A DNA stretch of 64,000 nucleotides from NCBI GenBank assembly GCA_039545295.1, contig BCIK01000007.1, positions 875,835-939,834 of the forward strand. The letters run 5' to 3'. Of this stretch, positions 12,136 to 25,371 are shown piece by piece; positions within the stretch are counted from its first letter, which is position 1, and every line of letters begins with the position of its first letter. This stretch comes from Udeniomyces pyricola. Its lineage: Eukaryota > Basidiomycota > Tremellomycetes > Cystofilobasidiales > Mrakiaceae. Below the pieces are notes generated by a model that was not told the DNA's origin, did not search any database, and was given only the letters and a program-made list of their open reading frames with translations. A program made the position numbers and the translations under genes.

Positions 12136-15100
12136 TCAAAGATCCTCGGGTCGATCCTTTTCTCCCTTCGTTCCCCGCCTCAAGAACCGACTGGCCGACT
12201 TGCCATCGATGGACTTGCGGTTCGAAGAGCTCGAGCCTTGTCTCGGGCTCGTCGGCACACCTCCATGGTGCGGCAGGTGATCGCCGTTGTGTGACGACTG
12301 TTGAGAATGGGCAGCTTGGTGGATGGATTGGAAGTGAAGGCGAAGTTTGAGAGTCGGACCATCGCGGAGCGGAACCTCGAGATCGGTCGAAGGCATGGCG
12401 AGGCTGATGTGTTTGAAAATCTAGGATGATCACGACAGAGGGTAAATTTATCAGTGGGTGATGAGCCAGAGGTTTCCATTTTTGAAAGCCACATCTCAGA
12501 ACACGCCAGTGATAATCCTTGGCTTACCTCTACTTCTGCCGACCCAATAGCCCTATCTCGGCCAAGCGATTTGTGCTCAAAGATGGACACAACAAGGTAC
12601 TTGTTCGCCGACACCAACGCAAACTCGCTCGTCGATTCCCATACGGGTGTAGTCGTTTTGGACGAATGTGGCGACTTGTGCGTCTTGTCACCAACGACGG
12701 CCGACGCAAAGTACTTGGCCTCTTCCGGGACGTTGACGGCGCTGACGAGGGTGACCTTAAGTGTTCCGTCGTGCGAGCCAGCGCCGTTGATGTGGGTTGC
12801 AAAGTCGCTGGCAGAAATACCATTGGTCTCGATCGAGGCTCCATTCGATTGGAGGACCGAACCATTGTCGTCAATAACATCCTCAACAAGCTGGATCATG
12901 AGAACGATTACAATGGACACCATATCAGTTAGTCTGGTCAGAACTCAGAACGATCACTCAATCAAAGTCACACGGCTCAAGCAACTCACGACTTCCTTGC
13001 CATGCTTGTCCTTCTTTCGGACGAGGCCAATCTTGCGTCCAGCGAACCCACCAACGGCACCCACGCCATGGCCGACGCCAACAACGCCACTGAGTGCGCC
13101 TTTGGCGACGCCCTTACCAACTCCAAGCGGAATCGAGCCCACCTGAGTCACAGCTCTTCCCGCAGTCGAAAACGTCGAGGTATTCTTGCGACTCTTGACG
13201 ATGATGGCAGGTTGGAAGACGAGTCGGACTCGAACCGATCCTTTCACGCCGTGCTTGGTTGTGCTAAGAGGTATCGTCTCGTTGATGGCTTCAAAGGGTT
13301 CGAGCTTGGCGAGATCCAGGTGACCCACGCCGAGCGAAGTTGCGGTACCGATCTGATCCCAATCGAATACTTCCACATTAAAGGCAGCAGCCACTCGCGA
13401 GGGGATATCGACCTGGAAAGATTCGTTCCACACAGGAGCAAGCGTTCTGAGGTGGGAGCAACAAAGTAATGTCAGGCCATGTTTGACCAAATCCATACAA
13501 AGAGACATGAATCCGCGCACTTCTTCTGAGTCTCGGACTTGAAGACGCGTTCCTCAGCCAACGTAAAGACGGCATAAGGGTCACTCTAATACCAGTATAT
13601 GATTCAAACACTCGGTCAGTCGTTTATCCCTAGGAGAAGCGCTCAAAAAAAATCATATGACGCAAACAAAAAAAAAACCAACGACATAGCTACTCACCTT
13701 TCCACTTCGATCCGCAGCTCGTAGGCCCTCGGCATCGACGAGCTCCACCCTGAGCGTGCCTTGATTGTTAGCGGACTCTCGGGGAGCGAGAACGATGTCG
13801 ACAGGAATGAACTTGGAGCAGATCTTCACGACAGACTTGCGACCAGACCCGTCAGAGGCGAGCAGGGTAAAGTCCTGAGGGGTGTCGAGAGATTGACTGA
13901 CATAAAAGACGATGCAAGTCGTATAGCCAGAGGATAGAGATTTGAACGGAGAAGGAAAGAAGGAAGAAAGGAAAGGGGTGATGAAGACTCACATCAGCGT
14001 CAAGGAAAGTCTACATACCGTGGACTGGACGCTGAATTGAAGACAACACTCACTCGAGGAAGAGCTTCGCATCCATCTCGAGCGACGCAACAATGTCTTC
14101 CTTCTGTCCGTCATCATTCTGGTTGAGGCGCAAGGTGATGCGACCGAGGTCAAGTTCCTTGACAAACGCCTCACCAACTGAGTCCCAGGTCGCATGGGTG
14201 CTTCTAGCTTTAGGCGTCGAGAACGACGGCCAGTACCCATCGTCGAGGAGGACCTCGAGTCGAGCTCGTCGCTCGATCGATCCAGAAACAACCTGACACA
14301 CGAGAATTCCCGAGGGCGTCCTGAGGATTTCTTCGCGCGTGAGCTCGATGCCCGTCGACTTGTCTTCGTTGGGCGTCGCTTCGTCGTCGCCGCTGGCACT
14401 CATAGTTGTAGGTGAGATGGGGGAGATGACCGAAAGAGGGGACATGGGAAGGTTAGCAGGGGGAGATTTTGGCGAAGGGTTCGTCGTCGCCGCGGTCGAA
14501 GGCGTCGTGGGTCGATCAGCCTGATGAATCGCCGCCGAGCGTTCGTCTTCCTTAGGAACGAACGATACGCCACCTGATCAGAGTAAATAAAAGAAAGGGA
14601 ATAGAAGCAACGCTTTGAGTCAGCCATACATAGCACTAAGAAAGAGATACAAAAGGATTAACGTAGCTATCTTACCTTTCAAGCTATACGCCGGACTAAA
14701 ATCAATCTCGTAGCACAAGGAGCCCTTGTAAGCTCCCTTTCGATCAAGTCTCAACTTTTCATCCTTGAGCTTCCGACCTGTGGAGACGAATGGCGTCGTC
14801 TTGTTGCCTGGGATTTCGACAGCGAGCTCGGCTAGGTCGATCTCCAGGGTGCCAAGAGAGCGATCTTTGGTAAGATGTTGGTAGTCCATGAGCTCGAAGA
14901 TGGGACGTTCGCGCAAGTTGTGAACAGGGAAGTAAACCATTTGGTCCCAAACAGGGTTGAGGTCGTTGTTGATGACTGGAGAAGAGTGAATTCGAATGAG
15001 GGGCCCGGACATGTTAATATCACGCGACTCAATACGTACACATGCACATCGCACAATCCAACTCCAGAAGGCTGGTCAGAGCGCGGGGAGAAGTCGGGGT

Positions 15101-18100
15101 TTGACTGACCATGAGTCCGAGCCATCGTGTTGCCACCGCTTAAAACACGAACATAAGGATCCGATTTGCCACCCAGTGCCGCTTCGACGTTTTTGACATC
15201 CTTCGCATGTTTGAAGAGGACGCGAACGACGCCGATCGGAGGGACATAAGCTGTCGGTTAGAACCGAATGAAAGAAAAAGAAACACATTGCATGAGATTC
15301 CAGATCATTTCTGTCTCGACCCTGGCGACCGAAGTGGCGCGAAGAGCTGGGGTCCAATCGGACTCACCAGCACTACCGTTCAACGAGCCGGCCATCGCAA
15401 GCGGTTTCCACTCTGCCGAAAGTCGAATCCTTCCCGTTTTAGCTCCTTGCAACGGGAACCAATCCTGCTGTCTCTCCTTCGCCGTCAACAGATCCTTCAG
15501 AGAAACCACGACCTTGCCCAGCATGGGGTCCTTAAGGAAATCAACGTCGTTGATGACTTGAACGGAAATGACGCTGGCGTTCTTGTCGGTCACGAGGAAT
15601 TCGTGCGAGGATTCCCATGAGGGTCCGTGATTAGATTTGAAGATACCAGTCTTGTGAACGGGCTCGCGACTGGAGCCAAGGAAGAGCTTGGCGTAGGGAT
15701 TCACAACTCCGCCGACGTTGCCCCCGAGGAGATGCGTTCCTTCGAGGTCCTGCAGAAGAGAGTTGGCGCAGAAGAACATCGGCGAGTGTAAGCCCAAGAT
15801 GAGTCGAGGCTGAGGGGAAACCAATCTGCCACGGGGTCGTCGAATACTTACCTTGGCTTGATGAATCGTTAGGCGACAGATTCCGGTACCTATGGCGTTG
15901 ACGGACAAATAGAAGAAACACACGAGGCCATTGTCATGTCAAATCGAGCACCAGGACTGGCGAATGATCAAAGGTGGACATTCTTACGGCTTTCCGGAAC
16001 AACATCGAGCGTTCCGTCGGCGAGCTTCGCTGGCTTAAGTACAGGGAAGAAGTTACTGTAGAATCCAATATACAGTAACCAATTGGACCCGAGGACATTT
16101 GAGAAGGAGGGCATCAGTGGTCATGCCTACAATACAGGGACGATGAGAAGGGTAGGACGGCAACAACATACGCATCGAATCGAAGCTCGCCCCGAACTCG
16201 GCCCTCATCCAAGATGTTGGTCGTCAGTCCTTCGAGCGAAGCGTCTACCTCAAGCTTCGAGAGCTCAAACGTCGCGGTACCAAGTTCGGTGTCCTTGGTT
16301 CGGGTGTTGTAATCCAGTACTTGGAAGGTGAGCACGTCCGCAAGACTGGTAACAAGAACATGCTTGACCTTGAGTGCGCGCAACGAAAGTAAGAGTTGAG
16401 ACAAGGACCAGAATCGGATCAGGCAGAATCCTCATTGAGTCATCAGATTGACAAAGGTCTGATGCAGCTAGTACGACGCTCACCTCGTTCCATGCCGGGT
16501 TGTAGTCTGAACGACGAGTGGCTGTGCGGGCGACCGCTTCGCGACCAGCGAGCGAGATGTTAACGTACTGTCGGCCGGAATGATACATGATGGGTCAGCA
16601 CGTCACAGTACGCGAACACATCACGATCAAACCGGCCGAATGGATCTAAACGTACTGGGTCTGGAGCGCCCCCTCCAATCTTGTTTGCCTTTAATCCTCT
16701 GGCGCTGGTGATCGTCAACTGCAACACACCGATCGCCGTATCGAGCGGTGCACCACTCATAAGTTGTTCCAAGTCGAGCGTGAACACATTGGGATCATAC
16801 ATCATCGGGCCCAAGATCGTATGCACTTGATCTTGCACGAACGAACTAAGACCGGGGATGTTATTGATGTCAAACCCGGTGAGGGGCTTGAGAACATAAT
16901 CAAATGTGGGCTTTTCGAGGAAGGAGAGCCCGACAGTCTGAACGTGGGGGAAGTTGGACATGAGTTTGAGTTTGATGCGCATGTGACCGACGAAAGTGAT
17001 GTCTTCAAGCAAGATTGGAAGGGGAGCCGAGATGAAGCTAACAAGGCAGATTCAGCGTGGAAGGGGACATCAGTCTTTCCGTTCCATTCAAACACAGAGA
17101 GAACCTGGACAATGAACGTGATGAAAACGATATAAACTATGCGTACCCTTTGCCAACTTTGATCTCGAGCACAATTTTTGGATTCGTCTGGAATCGCTGC
17201 TGGTTCGGAGTGACGTCTGACACATCGTTGGGCGTAAAGCTAAGTTTCCAATCCATCAGAACCTCTGAGTCGTCCGTGTTGGGATGGGTGCGAATGGATT
17301 CGATGCGAGGCGCTTTGTTGCCGAGGGTGAAGGTCGTCATTCTATACAATCAGTTCACAAAGGTTTCGAGTCAGTGACTAGACGGTACGTCAACAGGACG
17401 CAGAAACGACGCTCCCGTACTTGATGCTTTCCAAAAACGCTGGAGTTGACGTCGACAAAACCGAGTCGACTGAAGCGACAATCGTCGCCGACAAAACGGG
17501 CTCATAAATTTTCCAGAATCGATGAAGGAAGGAGTTGATCCAATCGGCTGACTCGGACTCGGTCTGGCGGGTGTCCCAGGATACAACCGGGAAAGGAAGG
17601 ATGAGCAAAAAGTAGACAAATCTAATAGTGATTTTTCACTCCTAGCTTGAGCTTCAATTCTTGCAAGATCAAACTGGAGAATGATGAAGCTGTCCTGACT
17701 TACGACCAGCCTCGTCTTGACCAGTTCCCGTTGGATGTCATCCCTAGCGGCTCTTCTCACACGGGTGATGGACAGATCGTAATAGGCCGCACAAAACGCG
17801 AGTAAGATGATAGTCCAGCCCCAGCCGAGATGAAACAAGCCCATGAACCGAGAGGTGACGACAGCGAAGAAGATGACGCCTGAATTGGGCACATGAAGAA
17901 ATACGTTAGTTCAACCTTGAAAGCCCTTGTCATAATCTCGCGCCTCGATCAATCTCGAACTCAAGGCCTTCTCCGTTGAACCTACCGGCATTGTGGTACA
18001 TCGTTCCGTAGCTCTGCTCTGAAACCCATTCCGCGAGTAGGGATCTCTCGGCGGTTGTCGAGGTTGGGCGTGGCTCGTCGACACCACTAACGCTTCGCCA

Positions 18101-18519
18101 GCCGACCTTGTACCAATCAGGAATGCTGCCCTCCGGAGTCGGTGCCGCGGGAATAGATCCGGGCATCTTGTCCTGATCCAATTTGATTGCAAGGAAGGAA
18201 ATTGGACCAACACCAGAGTGTCAGCAGGGAAGATGTGCAGGAAGAATAACGGAGGAAGGCGGTCAGAATACCGCCAAGATATAGGCTAGTTCCCTTGCCT
18301 ATTTATCTGAGCCGGTGATGCTTCAGACCAGATTATTACAGCTACTCGAAAGAGATATGTACGTACAACACCGACGACCTGTCCAGACACCTTGTCTCCC
18401 TGTGTCTCGGACTGCTTGGGCACGACTTCGCCCGCTACGCCTTGACCTTCCAATCGACTCGTCTCGTCGAGGTCCTCGATGGTAACGGTTGGAATGGGTT
18501 GGTGACCTGCTGAGGACAT
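12136..18519 (-). CDS. TCB: Tricalbin / extended-synaptotagmin-like protein (SMP plus multiple C2 domains)
   Basis: Tricalbins tether the ER to the plasma membrane and move lipid at contact sites. The N terminus (from 18519, MSSAGHQPIPTVTIEDLDE) precedes a hydrophobic hairpin near 17890-17800 (FFAVVTSRF...WGWTIILLAF). An SMP domain follows at about 17560-16830 (ESADWINSFLHRFWKIYEPV and FDINNIPGLSSFVQDQVHTI). C2 domains then follow: IGVLQLTITSARGLKANKIG near 16730, ICRLTIHQAK near 15870, a third near 15240-14700 with KSDPYVRV and NDLNPVWDQMVYF, a degenerate one near 14400-14050, a fifth near 13770-13250 with SGKSDPYAVFTL and APVWNESFQVD, and a last one near 12780-12390 (GTLKVTLVSAVNVPEEAKYF). 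A Gly-rich linker near 13150-13010 separates the last two. The C-terminal tail is basic and ends KGEKDRPEDL. Asp-rich loops in some C2 domains suggest calcium binding. About ten or more introns interrupt the gene; I did not define every edge. Confidence 0.9.
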
Positions 18520-18629
18520 GTCGATGCTCAATTCTAAGCGGACCAATATCATTTGACAGTGAAGCCGAGATACGAAGAAGAAAAAAGCACCAGGTCAATA
18601 TGCGTGCGTGATCAGTTAGAGATCGTGAA

Positions 18630-19332
18630 TCAGATGAAAGCCTTTCCAGATATGGGTTTGAAAACTAAGGTAAGCAGACCTTTCAGGCCACCTTTAGGAT
18701 CGTTATGCGCGAGATCTCGAAGAGGGTGTAGCTGTGAGAGCGTGGGGGCTCCAGTAGAAGGTGCGTCGGGATTGAGCGTCTGGTGAGGGAAAGCGAACGC
18801 GAGCAATGGAGATCAAGACGCGTCCCAACCGAGGCGCGAAGGAGGAAGATGAGGAGAGATAAGACAGTCAGCTTCCGATAGATTTCTTGAGGTGTAGGTC
18901 GTGTTGGACAATGTGACAACGATGATGATATCCGAGTAAGAGTGTAATTAGATGGACGAGCTGATCTGAGCTGATCTCAAACCCAGTCCGGACGTAAGAT
19001 CCTCTCCCCCCCACCCCTCATCCCCAACTATTTGCTGCATCGACCGCAAGGTGGCCTCACATGTTCTTCCTAATTTGTAAGGGGGGGGGGACCCATGATC
19101 CAAGACTTACGTGAACGATGGCGCCCCTGGATTCATCAAGTTGCCTCAACTCGCTCTCGGTGACTTGGCCGTTGCTTTCAGCGGCTTGGAGCTCGTCTTC
19201 CCTAGGAGGAAGCGGGCGCGTGGGGGGACCAGTCCGGTTGCTGCTACTGCCGAGGGAAGATGAAGGAGCTGCGATATTGCTAGTAGACGTGATCGGAGAG
19301 GAGAGCTGGATGGGACCTCTTAGTTCCACCAT
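18630..19332 (-). CDS. Possible small hypothetical gene
   Basis: Exon 1 begins MVELRGPIQLSS at 19332 and ends RQLDESRGAIVH at a GTAAGT donor near 19119. Two downstream stretches may join it: one with PTPQEIYRKLTVLSLLIFLL (about 18905-18830, a possible membrane segment) and one from about 18783 reading TLNPDAPSTGAPTLSQLHPL and ending GLLTLVFKPISGKAFI at a stop at 18630. The middle acceptor is ambiguous, with two candidate CAG sites 10 nt apart giving different frames. I recognise no family. The last stretch ends about 110 bp upstream of the tricalbin start, on the same strand. Confidence 0.35.
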
Positions 19333-20075
19333 GATGTAGTGCTGGGAGGACAAAGGTGATGACGAATGAAGAAGGGGGGTGGGTGGTCGAAGGAAAGGCC
19401 GGAGGAAACGCTCTAACAGTATGGATGAGCTGCGAGGAGCGGATTGGTTTGTCAATCTCAGAGCGCATCAAGAGATAACTGAGCGAACTGCGCATTCGTA
19501 CGGTCTCCATTAACACATCAATTCTCCAGTCTATTTCGCTCTCAGCCCAACGTACTCAGATGTCGACATGGATATCACCACCTCGTCAATCCGCCCATCA
19601 CTACAGAATATCATCAGTGCAAGAGATCCGCACAACTATATCCAAGCAGGATGACCCATCAGATGTCATGGCGCATGCACACGTGCACCGAAAATACCGA
19701 ATCCAGCGTCTGCTCGTCACCATCTCAAGCCGGCGACGTCGGGTCTTCGTCCTCTAAAATTATTCAACGACCACGTCAGCATATACCCCATGACATCTCG
19801 TGGACATGTACTTGGAGGTCGATGTTTAGCAAACAACTGGGACGAACCGTTAAGAATATGGTGCTTGACCAATTCTTCAGGCGAAGGCCGGGCTCTAAGC
19901 TGGGTCTCGAGGGTATTCTAAATTGATAGTCCAAGTGCCAAGATCGATTTGCGTATGCGGAAGTAGGTTGCGAAGCAGCCGCGACAAAATTAATCAATTG
20001 ATTGAACATGGAAGATACAATGTAAACAGCGGATATATGCGCAGATGGTAGATGGTAGTGTCACGTTCGCCCGCA
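19333..20075. other. No supported gene
   Basis: This contains the 5' side of the small hypothetical gene and the 3' flank of the RPEL gene. Open frames up to 91 codons show no conserved residues. Confidence 0.5.
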
Positions 20076-20585
20076 CTAGGCGGGTTGGAGGATCTGCATG
20101 CTGACCTCGAGTTGGGCACGTCGAAGAGATTCTTGTCGAGCTTGGAGAGCTGGAGCTACTTTGTCATCTCTGAAAGAGGAACATGATATGAGTAAGTCGT
20201 TGAGCAGTCGGCAGCTTGTCAAGTCATCAACCCCTGAACGACCCGCCGCCGCAATGCACTTGGCACGGCACCTCCTAGCCTCACTACAGTCTCCGCCCGT
20301 ACGCCCTCATTCTCTTCAGCTATGATACGGCCACACTCACTTGAGGATTCCCTTCTCCTGCAATTCTTGTCTCGCCGGTCTCTCCTTCCCAAAAAACCCC
20401 TCCAACTTCTCACCCACAGGACTCTTGACTTTCTCTTTCTTGACCTCAGGGGCAATGGTGCCGGTCACGGGATCAAGCGGGTCGGCTTGGGCGTCGCTGT
20501 TGACGGCACTGTTCAGAGTGTCGGTCAGGGTGGTAAGGGCCGAAGTAACGGTGTTGGAGGCATCCGAAAGAAGGGTGGAAGACAT
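20076..20585 (-). CDS. Small RPEL-repeat protein, about 112 aa
   Basis: Two exons, 20585-20341 and 20169-20076, sum to 339 nt (113 codons with the stop). The N-terminal half (MSSTLLSDASNTVTSALTTL) is Ser/Thr-rich. The C-terminal half carries an RPEL-like unit: GEKLEGFFGKERPARQELQE, then KGILKDDKVAPALQARQESL, then RRAQLEVSMQILQPA. RPEL motifs in animals (MRTF, Phactr) bind G-actin through the R-P-x-x-x-E-L core; here the core is RPARQEL. Small one-repeat RPEL proteins occur in fungi, with roles not settled as far as I know. The intron splits the unit just after GILK. Actin binding is inference from the motif. Confidence 0.7.
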
Positions 20586-21125
20586 ATTGGGTATGGCTGG
20601 TTGGATGTAGAGTTGAGTAGATGGAGGATAATATAGGTGGATGTCGGGAAGCAACCGAGAGCGTCTGCGGGAGCATCCCGAAGCGAGACAGGGGAGGAAC
20701 CGAGAAACAAACGAACAATACATATTCAGAAGGGAAGGATGCAAGGAGAAGATGTTTCACGTAACCGTTGGAACCGCTCTTGTCAGAATATCAGAATCTT
20801 GGTGATACGACAGCAGATGGATTAACAGCATATTTCATCGTGTGTTGGGTATGTTGAGACTATTACTCGAGACCGTTCATTGAAACAGTTGCATAACAGC
20901 GTAAATCAGATACGAAAAGGTCAAAACAAGAGTTGCGCCGAATGGACTGCCAACGCACTCCGAGAGGAAGCAAGCGAAGAAGAGGATCAAACGGAAGCCA
21001 TGCGAGAAGAAAAAAAATATCATCAAAAGAGCGCAACAGAGCAGCATACAAAGAATGGAGAACAAAGTTGAAGTGAATGGCGTGTTAGAAAACGATCCCG
21101 GAATCAGCTAGTAGGCGAGCCAGCT
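20586..21125. other. Promoter of the RPEL gene and 3' flank of the TMBIM gene
   Basis: I see no gene. Small open frames on both strands look like chance frames in untranslated DNA. Confidence 0.55.
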
Positions 21126-22599
21126 TTAGTCCCGGTTGTTGGAGTTGTTGAGCTGGAACAGAGTACAAGAGAGTCGTGCGAGGAGCAGACTGTCAGCCAA
21201 GATAGCCGGAGCACGATCAAAGATGAGCCGTTTGTATGTTGTTTGAAAAAAAATTCTTACCACTCGGAGGATTTGGAGGAAGAGATTGATAGCATCTGAT
21301 CGGAACATAGATAAAATGACAACGGACAAAGATTGGGGTAAGCAACAGCTCAAGACGTCGATTTGAATAAGATTCGGTAGCTGTACGGACCGAGGTAAAG
21401 ACGCAAGGCACCCATGATAGATTCATCCGGGCTAAGCTTCTTCATGATGGCATGAGTATCATAGAGGATGTATCCCGAGAAGATGAGGCAGCTGTAGGAT
21501 AAGATAACCAGATGATCTGCTTCAGCATATATTCCCGTGAGACAGCGACTCCTTAGCAGGATCAACTGGATGTCATTCTCACCCTCCGCATGCAAGCAAT
21601 AGATCTGTGGTCTGCCCGAAAGGGAAGAAGATGCCAACGAGGCTCGTCGTGATGAGGACCATGATGCCGGCACTGAGCCAGGGCGCAAGCCCGTCAAAGT
21701 CCCACTTGGATTGGAAAGTAAAGATCGTGAGGCCAACAAAGACGCCTAGGGTGATAAATGCCGCTTGGAGGACAATGCTAAGGGTGAGACAGGTAAGAAG
21801 ATATACCAAAAAAAAAAAAAAGAAACCGATACCAGAGGTTAGCGACACATAAGGACTTGGATTGGGCGGTCGAGAGGGATGCGGAGCAAGGTCATACCGG
21901 GTCTCATAAAAGGAGCAAACGGTGCCGACAGCCAGAGCCTCAAAGATGGTGAAGACGCCAAGGATAAAGAGGTTGAGTGGATGCCTATCAATCTTCCAGA
22001 AAAGCACGCCAAGCGAGCTGAACGATCCAACGAGAGGCACCCAGAAGAACCAAGGGCTACATGCAACAGAAAACGGGGAGGCGAATTCAGTGATGGGCTC
22101 TTTTGTGGATCGTGTCAAGGGACGCTCTGACTGAAGCGTACTTGGATCGGGTCCACTCGATAGCCTGGGGCTGCACCATGCCGATGGAGACAAGGACGGT
22201 AGCCAGAAGTTGGACTGCGAGGATCGAGTAGACCTTGCGAATGAACGCCATGCTGTAGATGCCATCAGAGAGGGAAAGGATAACAAGGCGGGTTGATCGA
22301 GCCGAAAATCAGTGGACAAAGGCTAACGATCGGCAAGAACTGCGGCTGGATAACTAAGCTGACCGAATGGTGACGTCTGACGTGGCGACCGATGTGCCAT
22401 ACTTCCAGTCATCTTCATCGACAGGGCTTCCAAAGCCAGCGTGAAGCATGCCGGCCTGGGCAGCCGTTCCAGCAAGAAGAGGGGCGCTTGACGAGCTTGC
22501 GGCGGGAGCAGCCGAGGGGCTAGCGTCCGTGGTAGCATTGTAGGACTTGTGAGGCGCAGGCGTTGGGTTGTCCTGATAGGCGGGTGGAGCGTACGACAT
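21126..22599 (-). CDS. BAX inhibitor-1 / TMBIM family membrane protein
   Basis: The protein starts MSYAPPAYQDNPTPAPHKSY at 22599, with a Pro/Ala/Ser-rich cytosolic head of about 80 residues. After an intron come MAFIRKVYSILAVQLLATVL, then NPWFFWVPLVGSFSSLGVLF, FILGVFTIFEALAVGTVCSF, VLQAAFITLGVFVGLTIFTF, WLSAGIMVLITTSLVGIFFP, and finally CLIFSGYILYDTHAIMKKLS. That set of six to seven membrane segments, ending in the YDT motif and an AINLFLQILR helix, is typical of TMBIM proteins. These act in the ER or Golgi as calcium leak channels and cell-death regulators (yeast Bxi1/Ybh3). At least six exons are needed; the stop is at 21126-21128. It shares a 459-bp divergent promoter with PIG-S. Confidence 0.88.
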
Positions 22600-23058
22600 G
22601 GCGATTAATGGATGTTGCGGGTGAAGCAGTACGAGTGGTGGTGGCGGCCGGTGGTGAAGGCTATCAAGTATCAAGTATATGTCTGTGGTGGCAACAGCAA
22701 CACGTCAGCAAGCGGCGGCAAGTTCACGCGTAACGGACAGCGCATCACGCGTCACAATCATTTGTCGACGGCAGTTGCTCGCTCCTGCGGCCTTATAATT
22801 TTGTTATGACTCAAATATCTACATGTTCCCCCTTTTCCACGTGCAAAACTGACCGAGTTCTGTACAATGTCTCCCGGCGAGTGACTCCCCGGGTTACGGC
22901 GAGGGATATATATGCCGGATATCCATGAGTGAGGGATAAACAGGTCTTGTTGCTTACATCATGCACGATCATCATCACCAAGAGTTGCCTCTACAGTCTA
23001 TAGTTCCCTCTTTCCTGCCTTAACCTCGTGCTAGACTGGATTTCTCGGCTCTGACATC
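22600..23058. promoter_or_regulatory. Divergent promoter region, TMBIM (-) and PIG-S (+)
   Basis: The two start codons face away from each other across 459 bp. A TATA-like GATATATATGCC lies near 22903-22914, about 145 bp before the PIG-S start. No other element is assigned. Confidence 0.5.
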
Positions 23059-25371
23059 ATGACTGAAGTCCCTCCAACACCCTCGATAGACCTGCCCTCC
23101 CATATACCCATTCATACGCCCCATCAAGAACCCGAACATCGGTCCATCTCCCCGTCTGCCGCGTTCAAGCAGCGCGACGCCCGCACGCGCTCCTTCGTTC
23201 TCTTCTCCTTTTGGACCGTCCTCCTCCTCAGCTTGCCCTACTGGTGGTTCTCCACTTCCATTGGCCGTCTTCCTCTCCCTCCACTGGACCCAGCTATATC
23301 CTCACGTCTACAGGTAGGTCGAATTTGTTTCTCGGCTCGCACCCTTGGCGCCTCGACCTTACTGACGAGACCGGAGTTCCTTGCTTGCTGGTCTACCGCA
23401 GTCGCTACGCTTCACACACGATGTCCGTGTCTCGATCGATCCTAGTCTAGCCAGCTCTACTCCTGTCGACTCGCTTGTCGATCAAATCAATGCCGAGCTT
23501 GTCAGGACTTCGGACAATGAAATCATCGTCCGCTCTGCGTTCGAGTCGAGTGCGTTCTCCTAGTGGCTGTCAGCGCTTGGTGACCGTAGTGACTACATGC
23601 ATTGATCCAGACACAGATCCAATTCTTCACCTCCCTCACGATATGACAGCTGCGCCTAGCCAAATTGTCCACAACGTCCATGTTGCCTCTCTTCCCGACG
23701 AACTGGCCTCCAGCGTCTCTCATCGCACCACCTTCGTCGCTTCCACCTCCTCGTCGGCATCCTTTCCAGTGCTTCGTCTGGAGGTGAACCCTGCCTCTGT
23801 ACAAAGTATTCCAGTCCAGCTTGCAGCCACCCTATCGTCGCTCCTCTTATCTCGCAAGACGATCGCAGGTAGCAGCAGCAATCCCGATCGGGACGCTAAC
23901 CGTCGAGCCGCCAAGTTTGCATCTAGCTATCGGCTGGCCTTCACGCTCCTTCTAGAAGACGTGACAGACAATGCCCTTGATGGAGAAAGAATAGGGTGGG
24001 ATATTGAACGCGGACTGGAACGTATGTTGTCAATTACTTCATCAACGTCTGAACCTGAAGCTAAACAGCTCATATTTATACTCATCGATCTTCCTTACAA
24101 CGTCAACTGCGGCACTAGTTCTCTTCCGACCGTACCTCGCTTCACTAGCACCGCTTCACAACTTTACCCTCGAATCTCAGATCCATTACTCTTCACCTCT
24201 GACTGTGTCCGCCGTACCATCCACTCCTTCTTCCGACCTCAACGTCTCATCCTCTTTCCTGATCCCGCATGCAGCTAGCAAAGCCTTTTTTAACCCATCT
24301 GCTTGGACGCTCGGTTCCCATTCCACTTTGGATACAACCACGTGCCCAACGTTGCAGTTCATGGTGTTTGTACCGAAGAGAAGCAGACGACCGCTCTGGT
24401 TCGAACTCGAACAAGCCAACAGTGGTCAGGTCGGGGACAGCTTTTTGATCCCTCAGTCCGGAAGCTTGACACTTTTCAACCCGCCGGCCGATGACGATAC
24501 AGGGTATCTGTCGATGCCAGCTCTTCTGTCCCTTCTGGAGACCCACCTCCGAAACTTGCAGATCCTTCTCGACGTGCCCCCTTCTCCGGCTTCCGTTGCT
24601 TCGAACGGCAGTCACACCATCACTTCCTTTCAGCTGGCAGCCCTCCTTGAATCACGTACACTCGAAAACGTCAAGTCTGCCCTCGATGGTATCGGGGCGC
24701 TCGGCCGACTTGTGGAGAAAAACGGCGAGATGAGGATTGGTGCGAAGGTTCAGGAAGATTATTCGAAGGCCGTTGGGCATCTGGAAAAGGTACAATGACG
24801 CCGTAAACAGACACAGGAGGTTGATTCGCTTCCCAAGATGCATCATAAGGACCGTCACACTGACGTGTGTTTCTGTCCTTGACTTTCATCCCTCCATTGC
24901 TTCCTTCCTTTGGTCGTTCTAGATCGTCGCGTCTCAGTCTGGTGGTGTTATCGATCCGCTAGAGGCCTTCCGACATTCCGCCTCTGCCCTCGAACTCTCT
25001 TCACAAGCCTTCTTCAACCCAAACATGCTGGGACTTCTCTATTTCGTGCGTCACACGATCATCACGAACTCCTTCACTGTCGCAACTTTGATTTCTTATA
25101 TTCTCTACTTTGCTCTCTCCTGTCTTTCTGATCCCATCTTACTTGTTAAACCCGCTGCCATCAGCCGGACGAGCATAAATACGCCGTCTACACGCCGTTG
25201 TTCGCGCCAGTGGCAGTGCCGATGATTGTCGGGCTGATCAAGGAGCTCAAGCGGAGAGCTAGGGAGAGGAAAGATCGACTCGCATCGGAGATGGCGACGA
25301 AGACGAGGGCGAATGAGGTCATGTTGCTGGAGTCAAAGGGATGTGAGAAAAAGAACGATATATCAGGGTAG
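23059..25371 (+). CDS. GPI17: GPI transamidase subunit PIG-S / Gpi17
   Basis: The GPI transamidase complex in the ER membrane cleaves the C-terminal signal of precursor proteins and attaches the GPI anchor; PIG-S is a non-catalytic subunit with a membrane helix near each end. Exons 23059-23313, 23402-23549, 23611-24021, 24119-24789, 24923-25045 and 25165-25371 sum to 605 codons. The N terminus has the family signature FWTVLLLSLPYWWFSTSIGR at about residues 50-70. The lumenal part includes LRFTHDVRVSIDPSL, LQFMVFVPKRSRRPLWF and a LPIP-like region. The C-terminal helix is YTPLFAPVAVPMIVGLIKEL, followed by a basic cytosolic tail. It is divergent to the TMBIM gene. PIG-P, another GPI-pathway gene, lies about 9 kb downstream. 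Confidence 0.9.

Noticed and set aside
18630..19332. Vma21-like V-ATPase assembly factor
   Set aside because: There is one short hydrophobic stretch after a Pro-rich head, but the second helix and the expected PIGTYF-type motif are absent.
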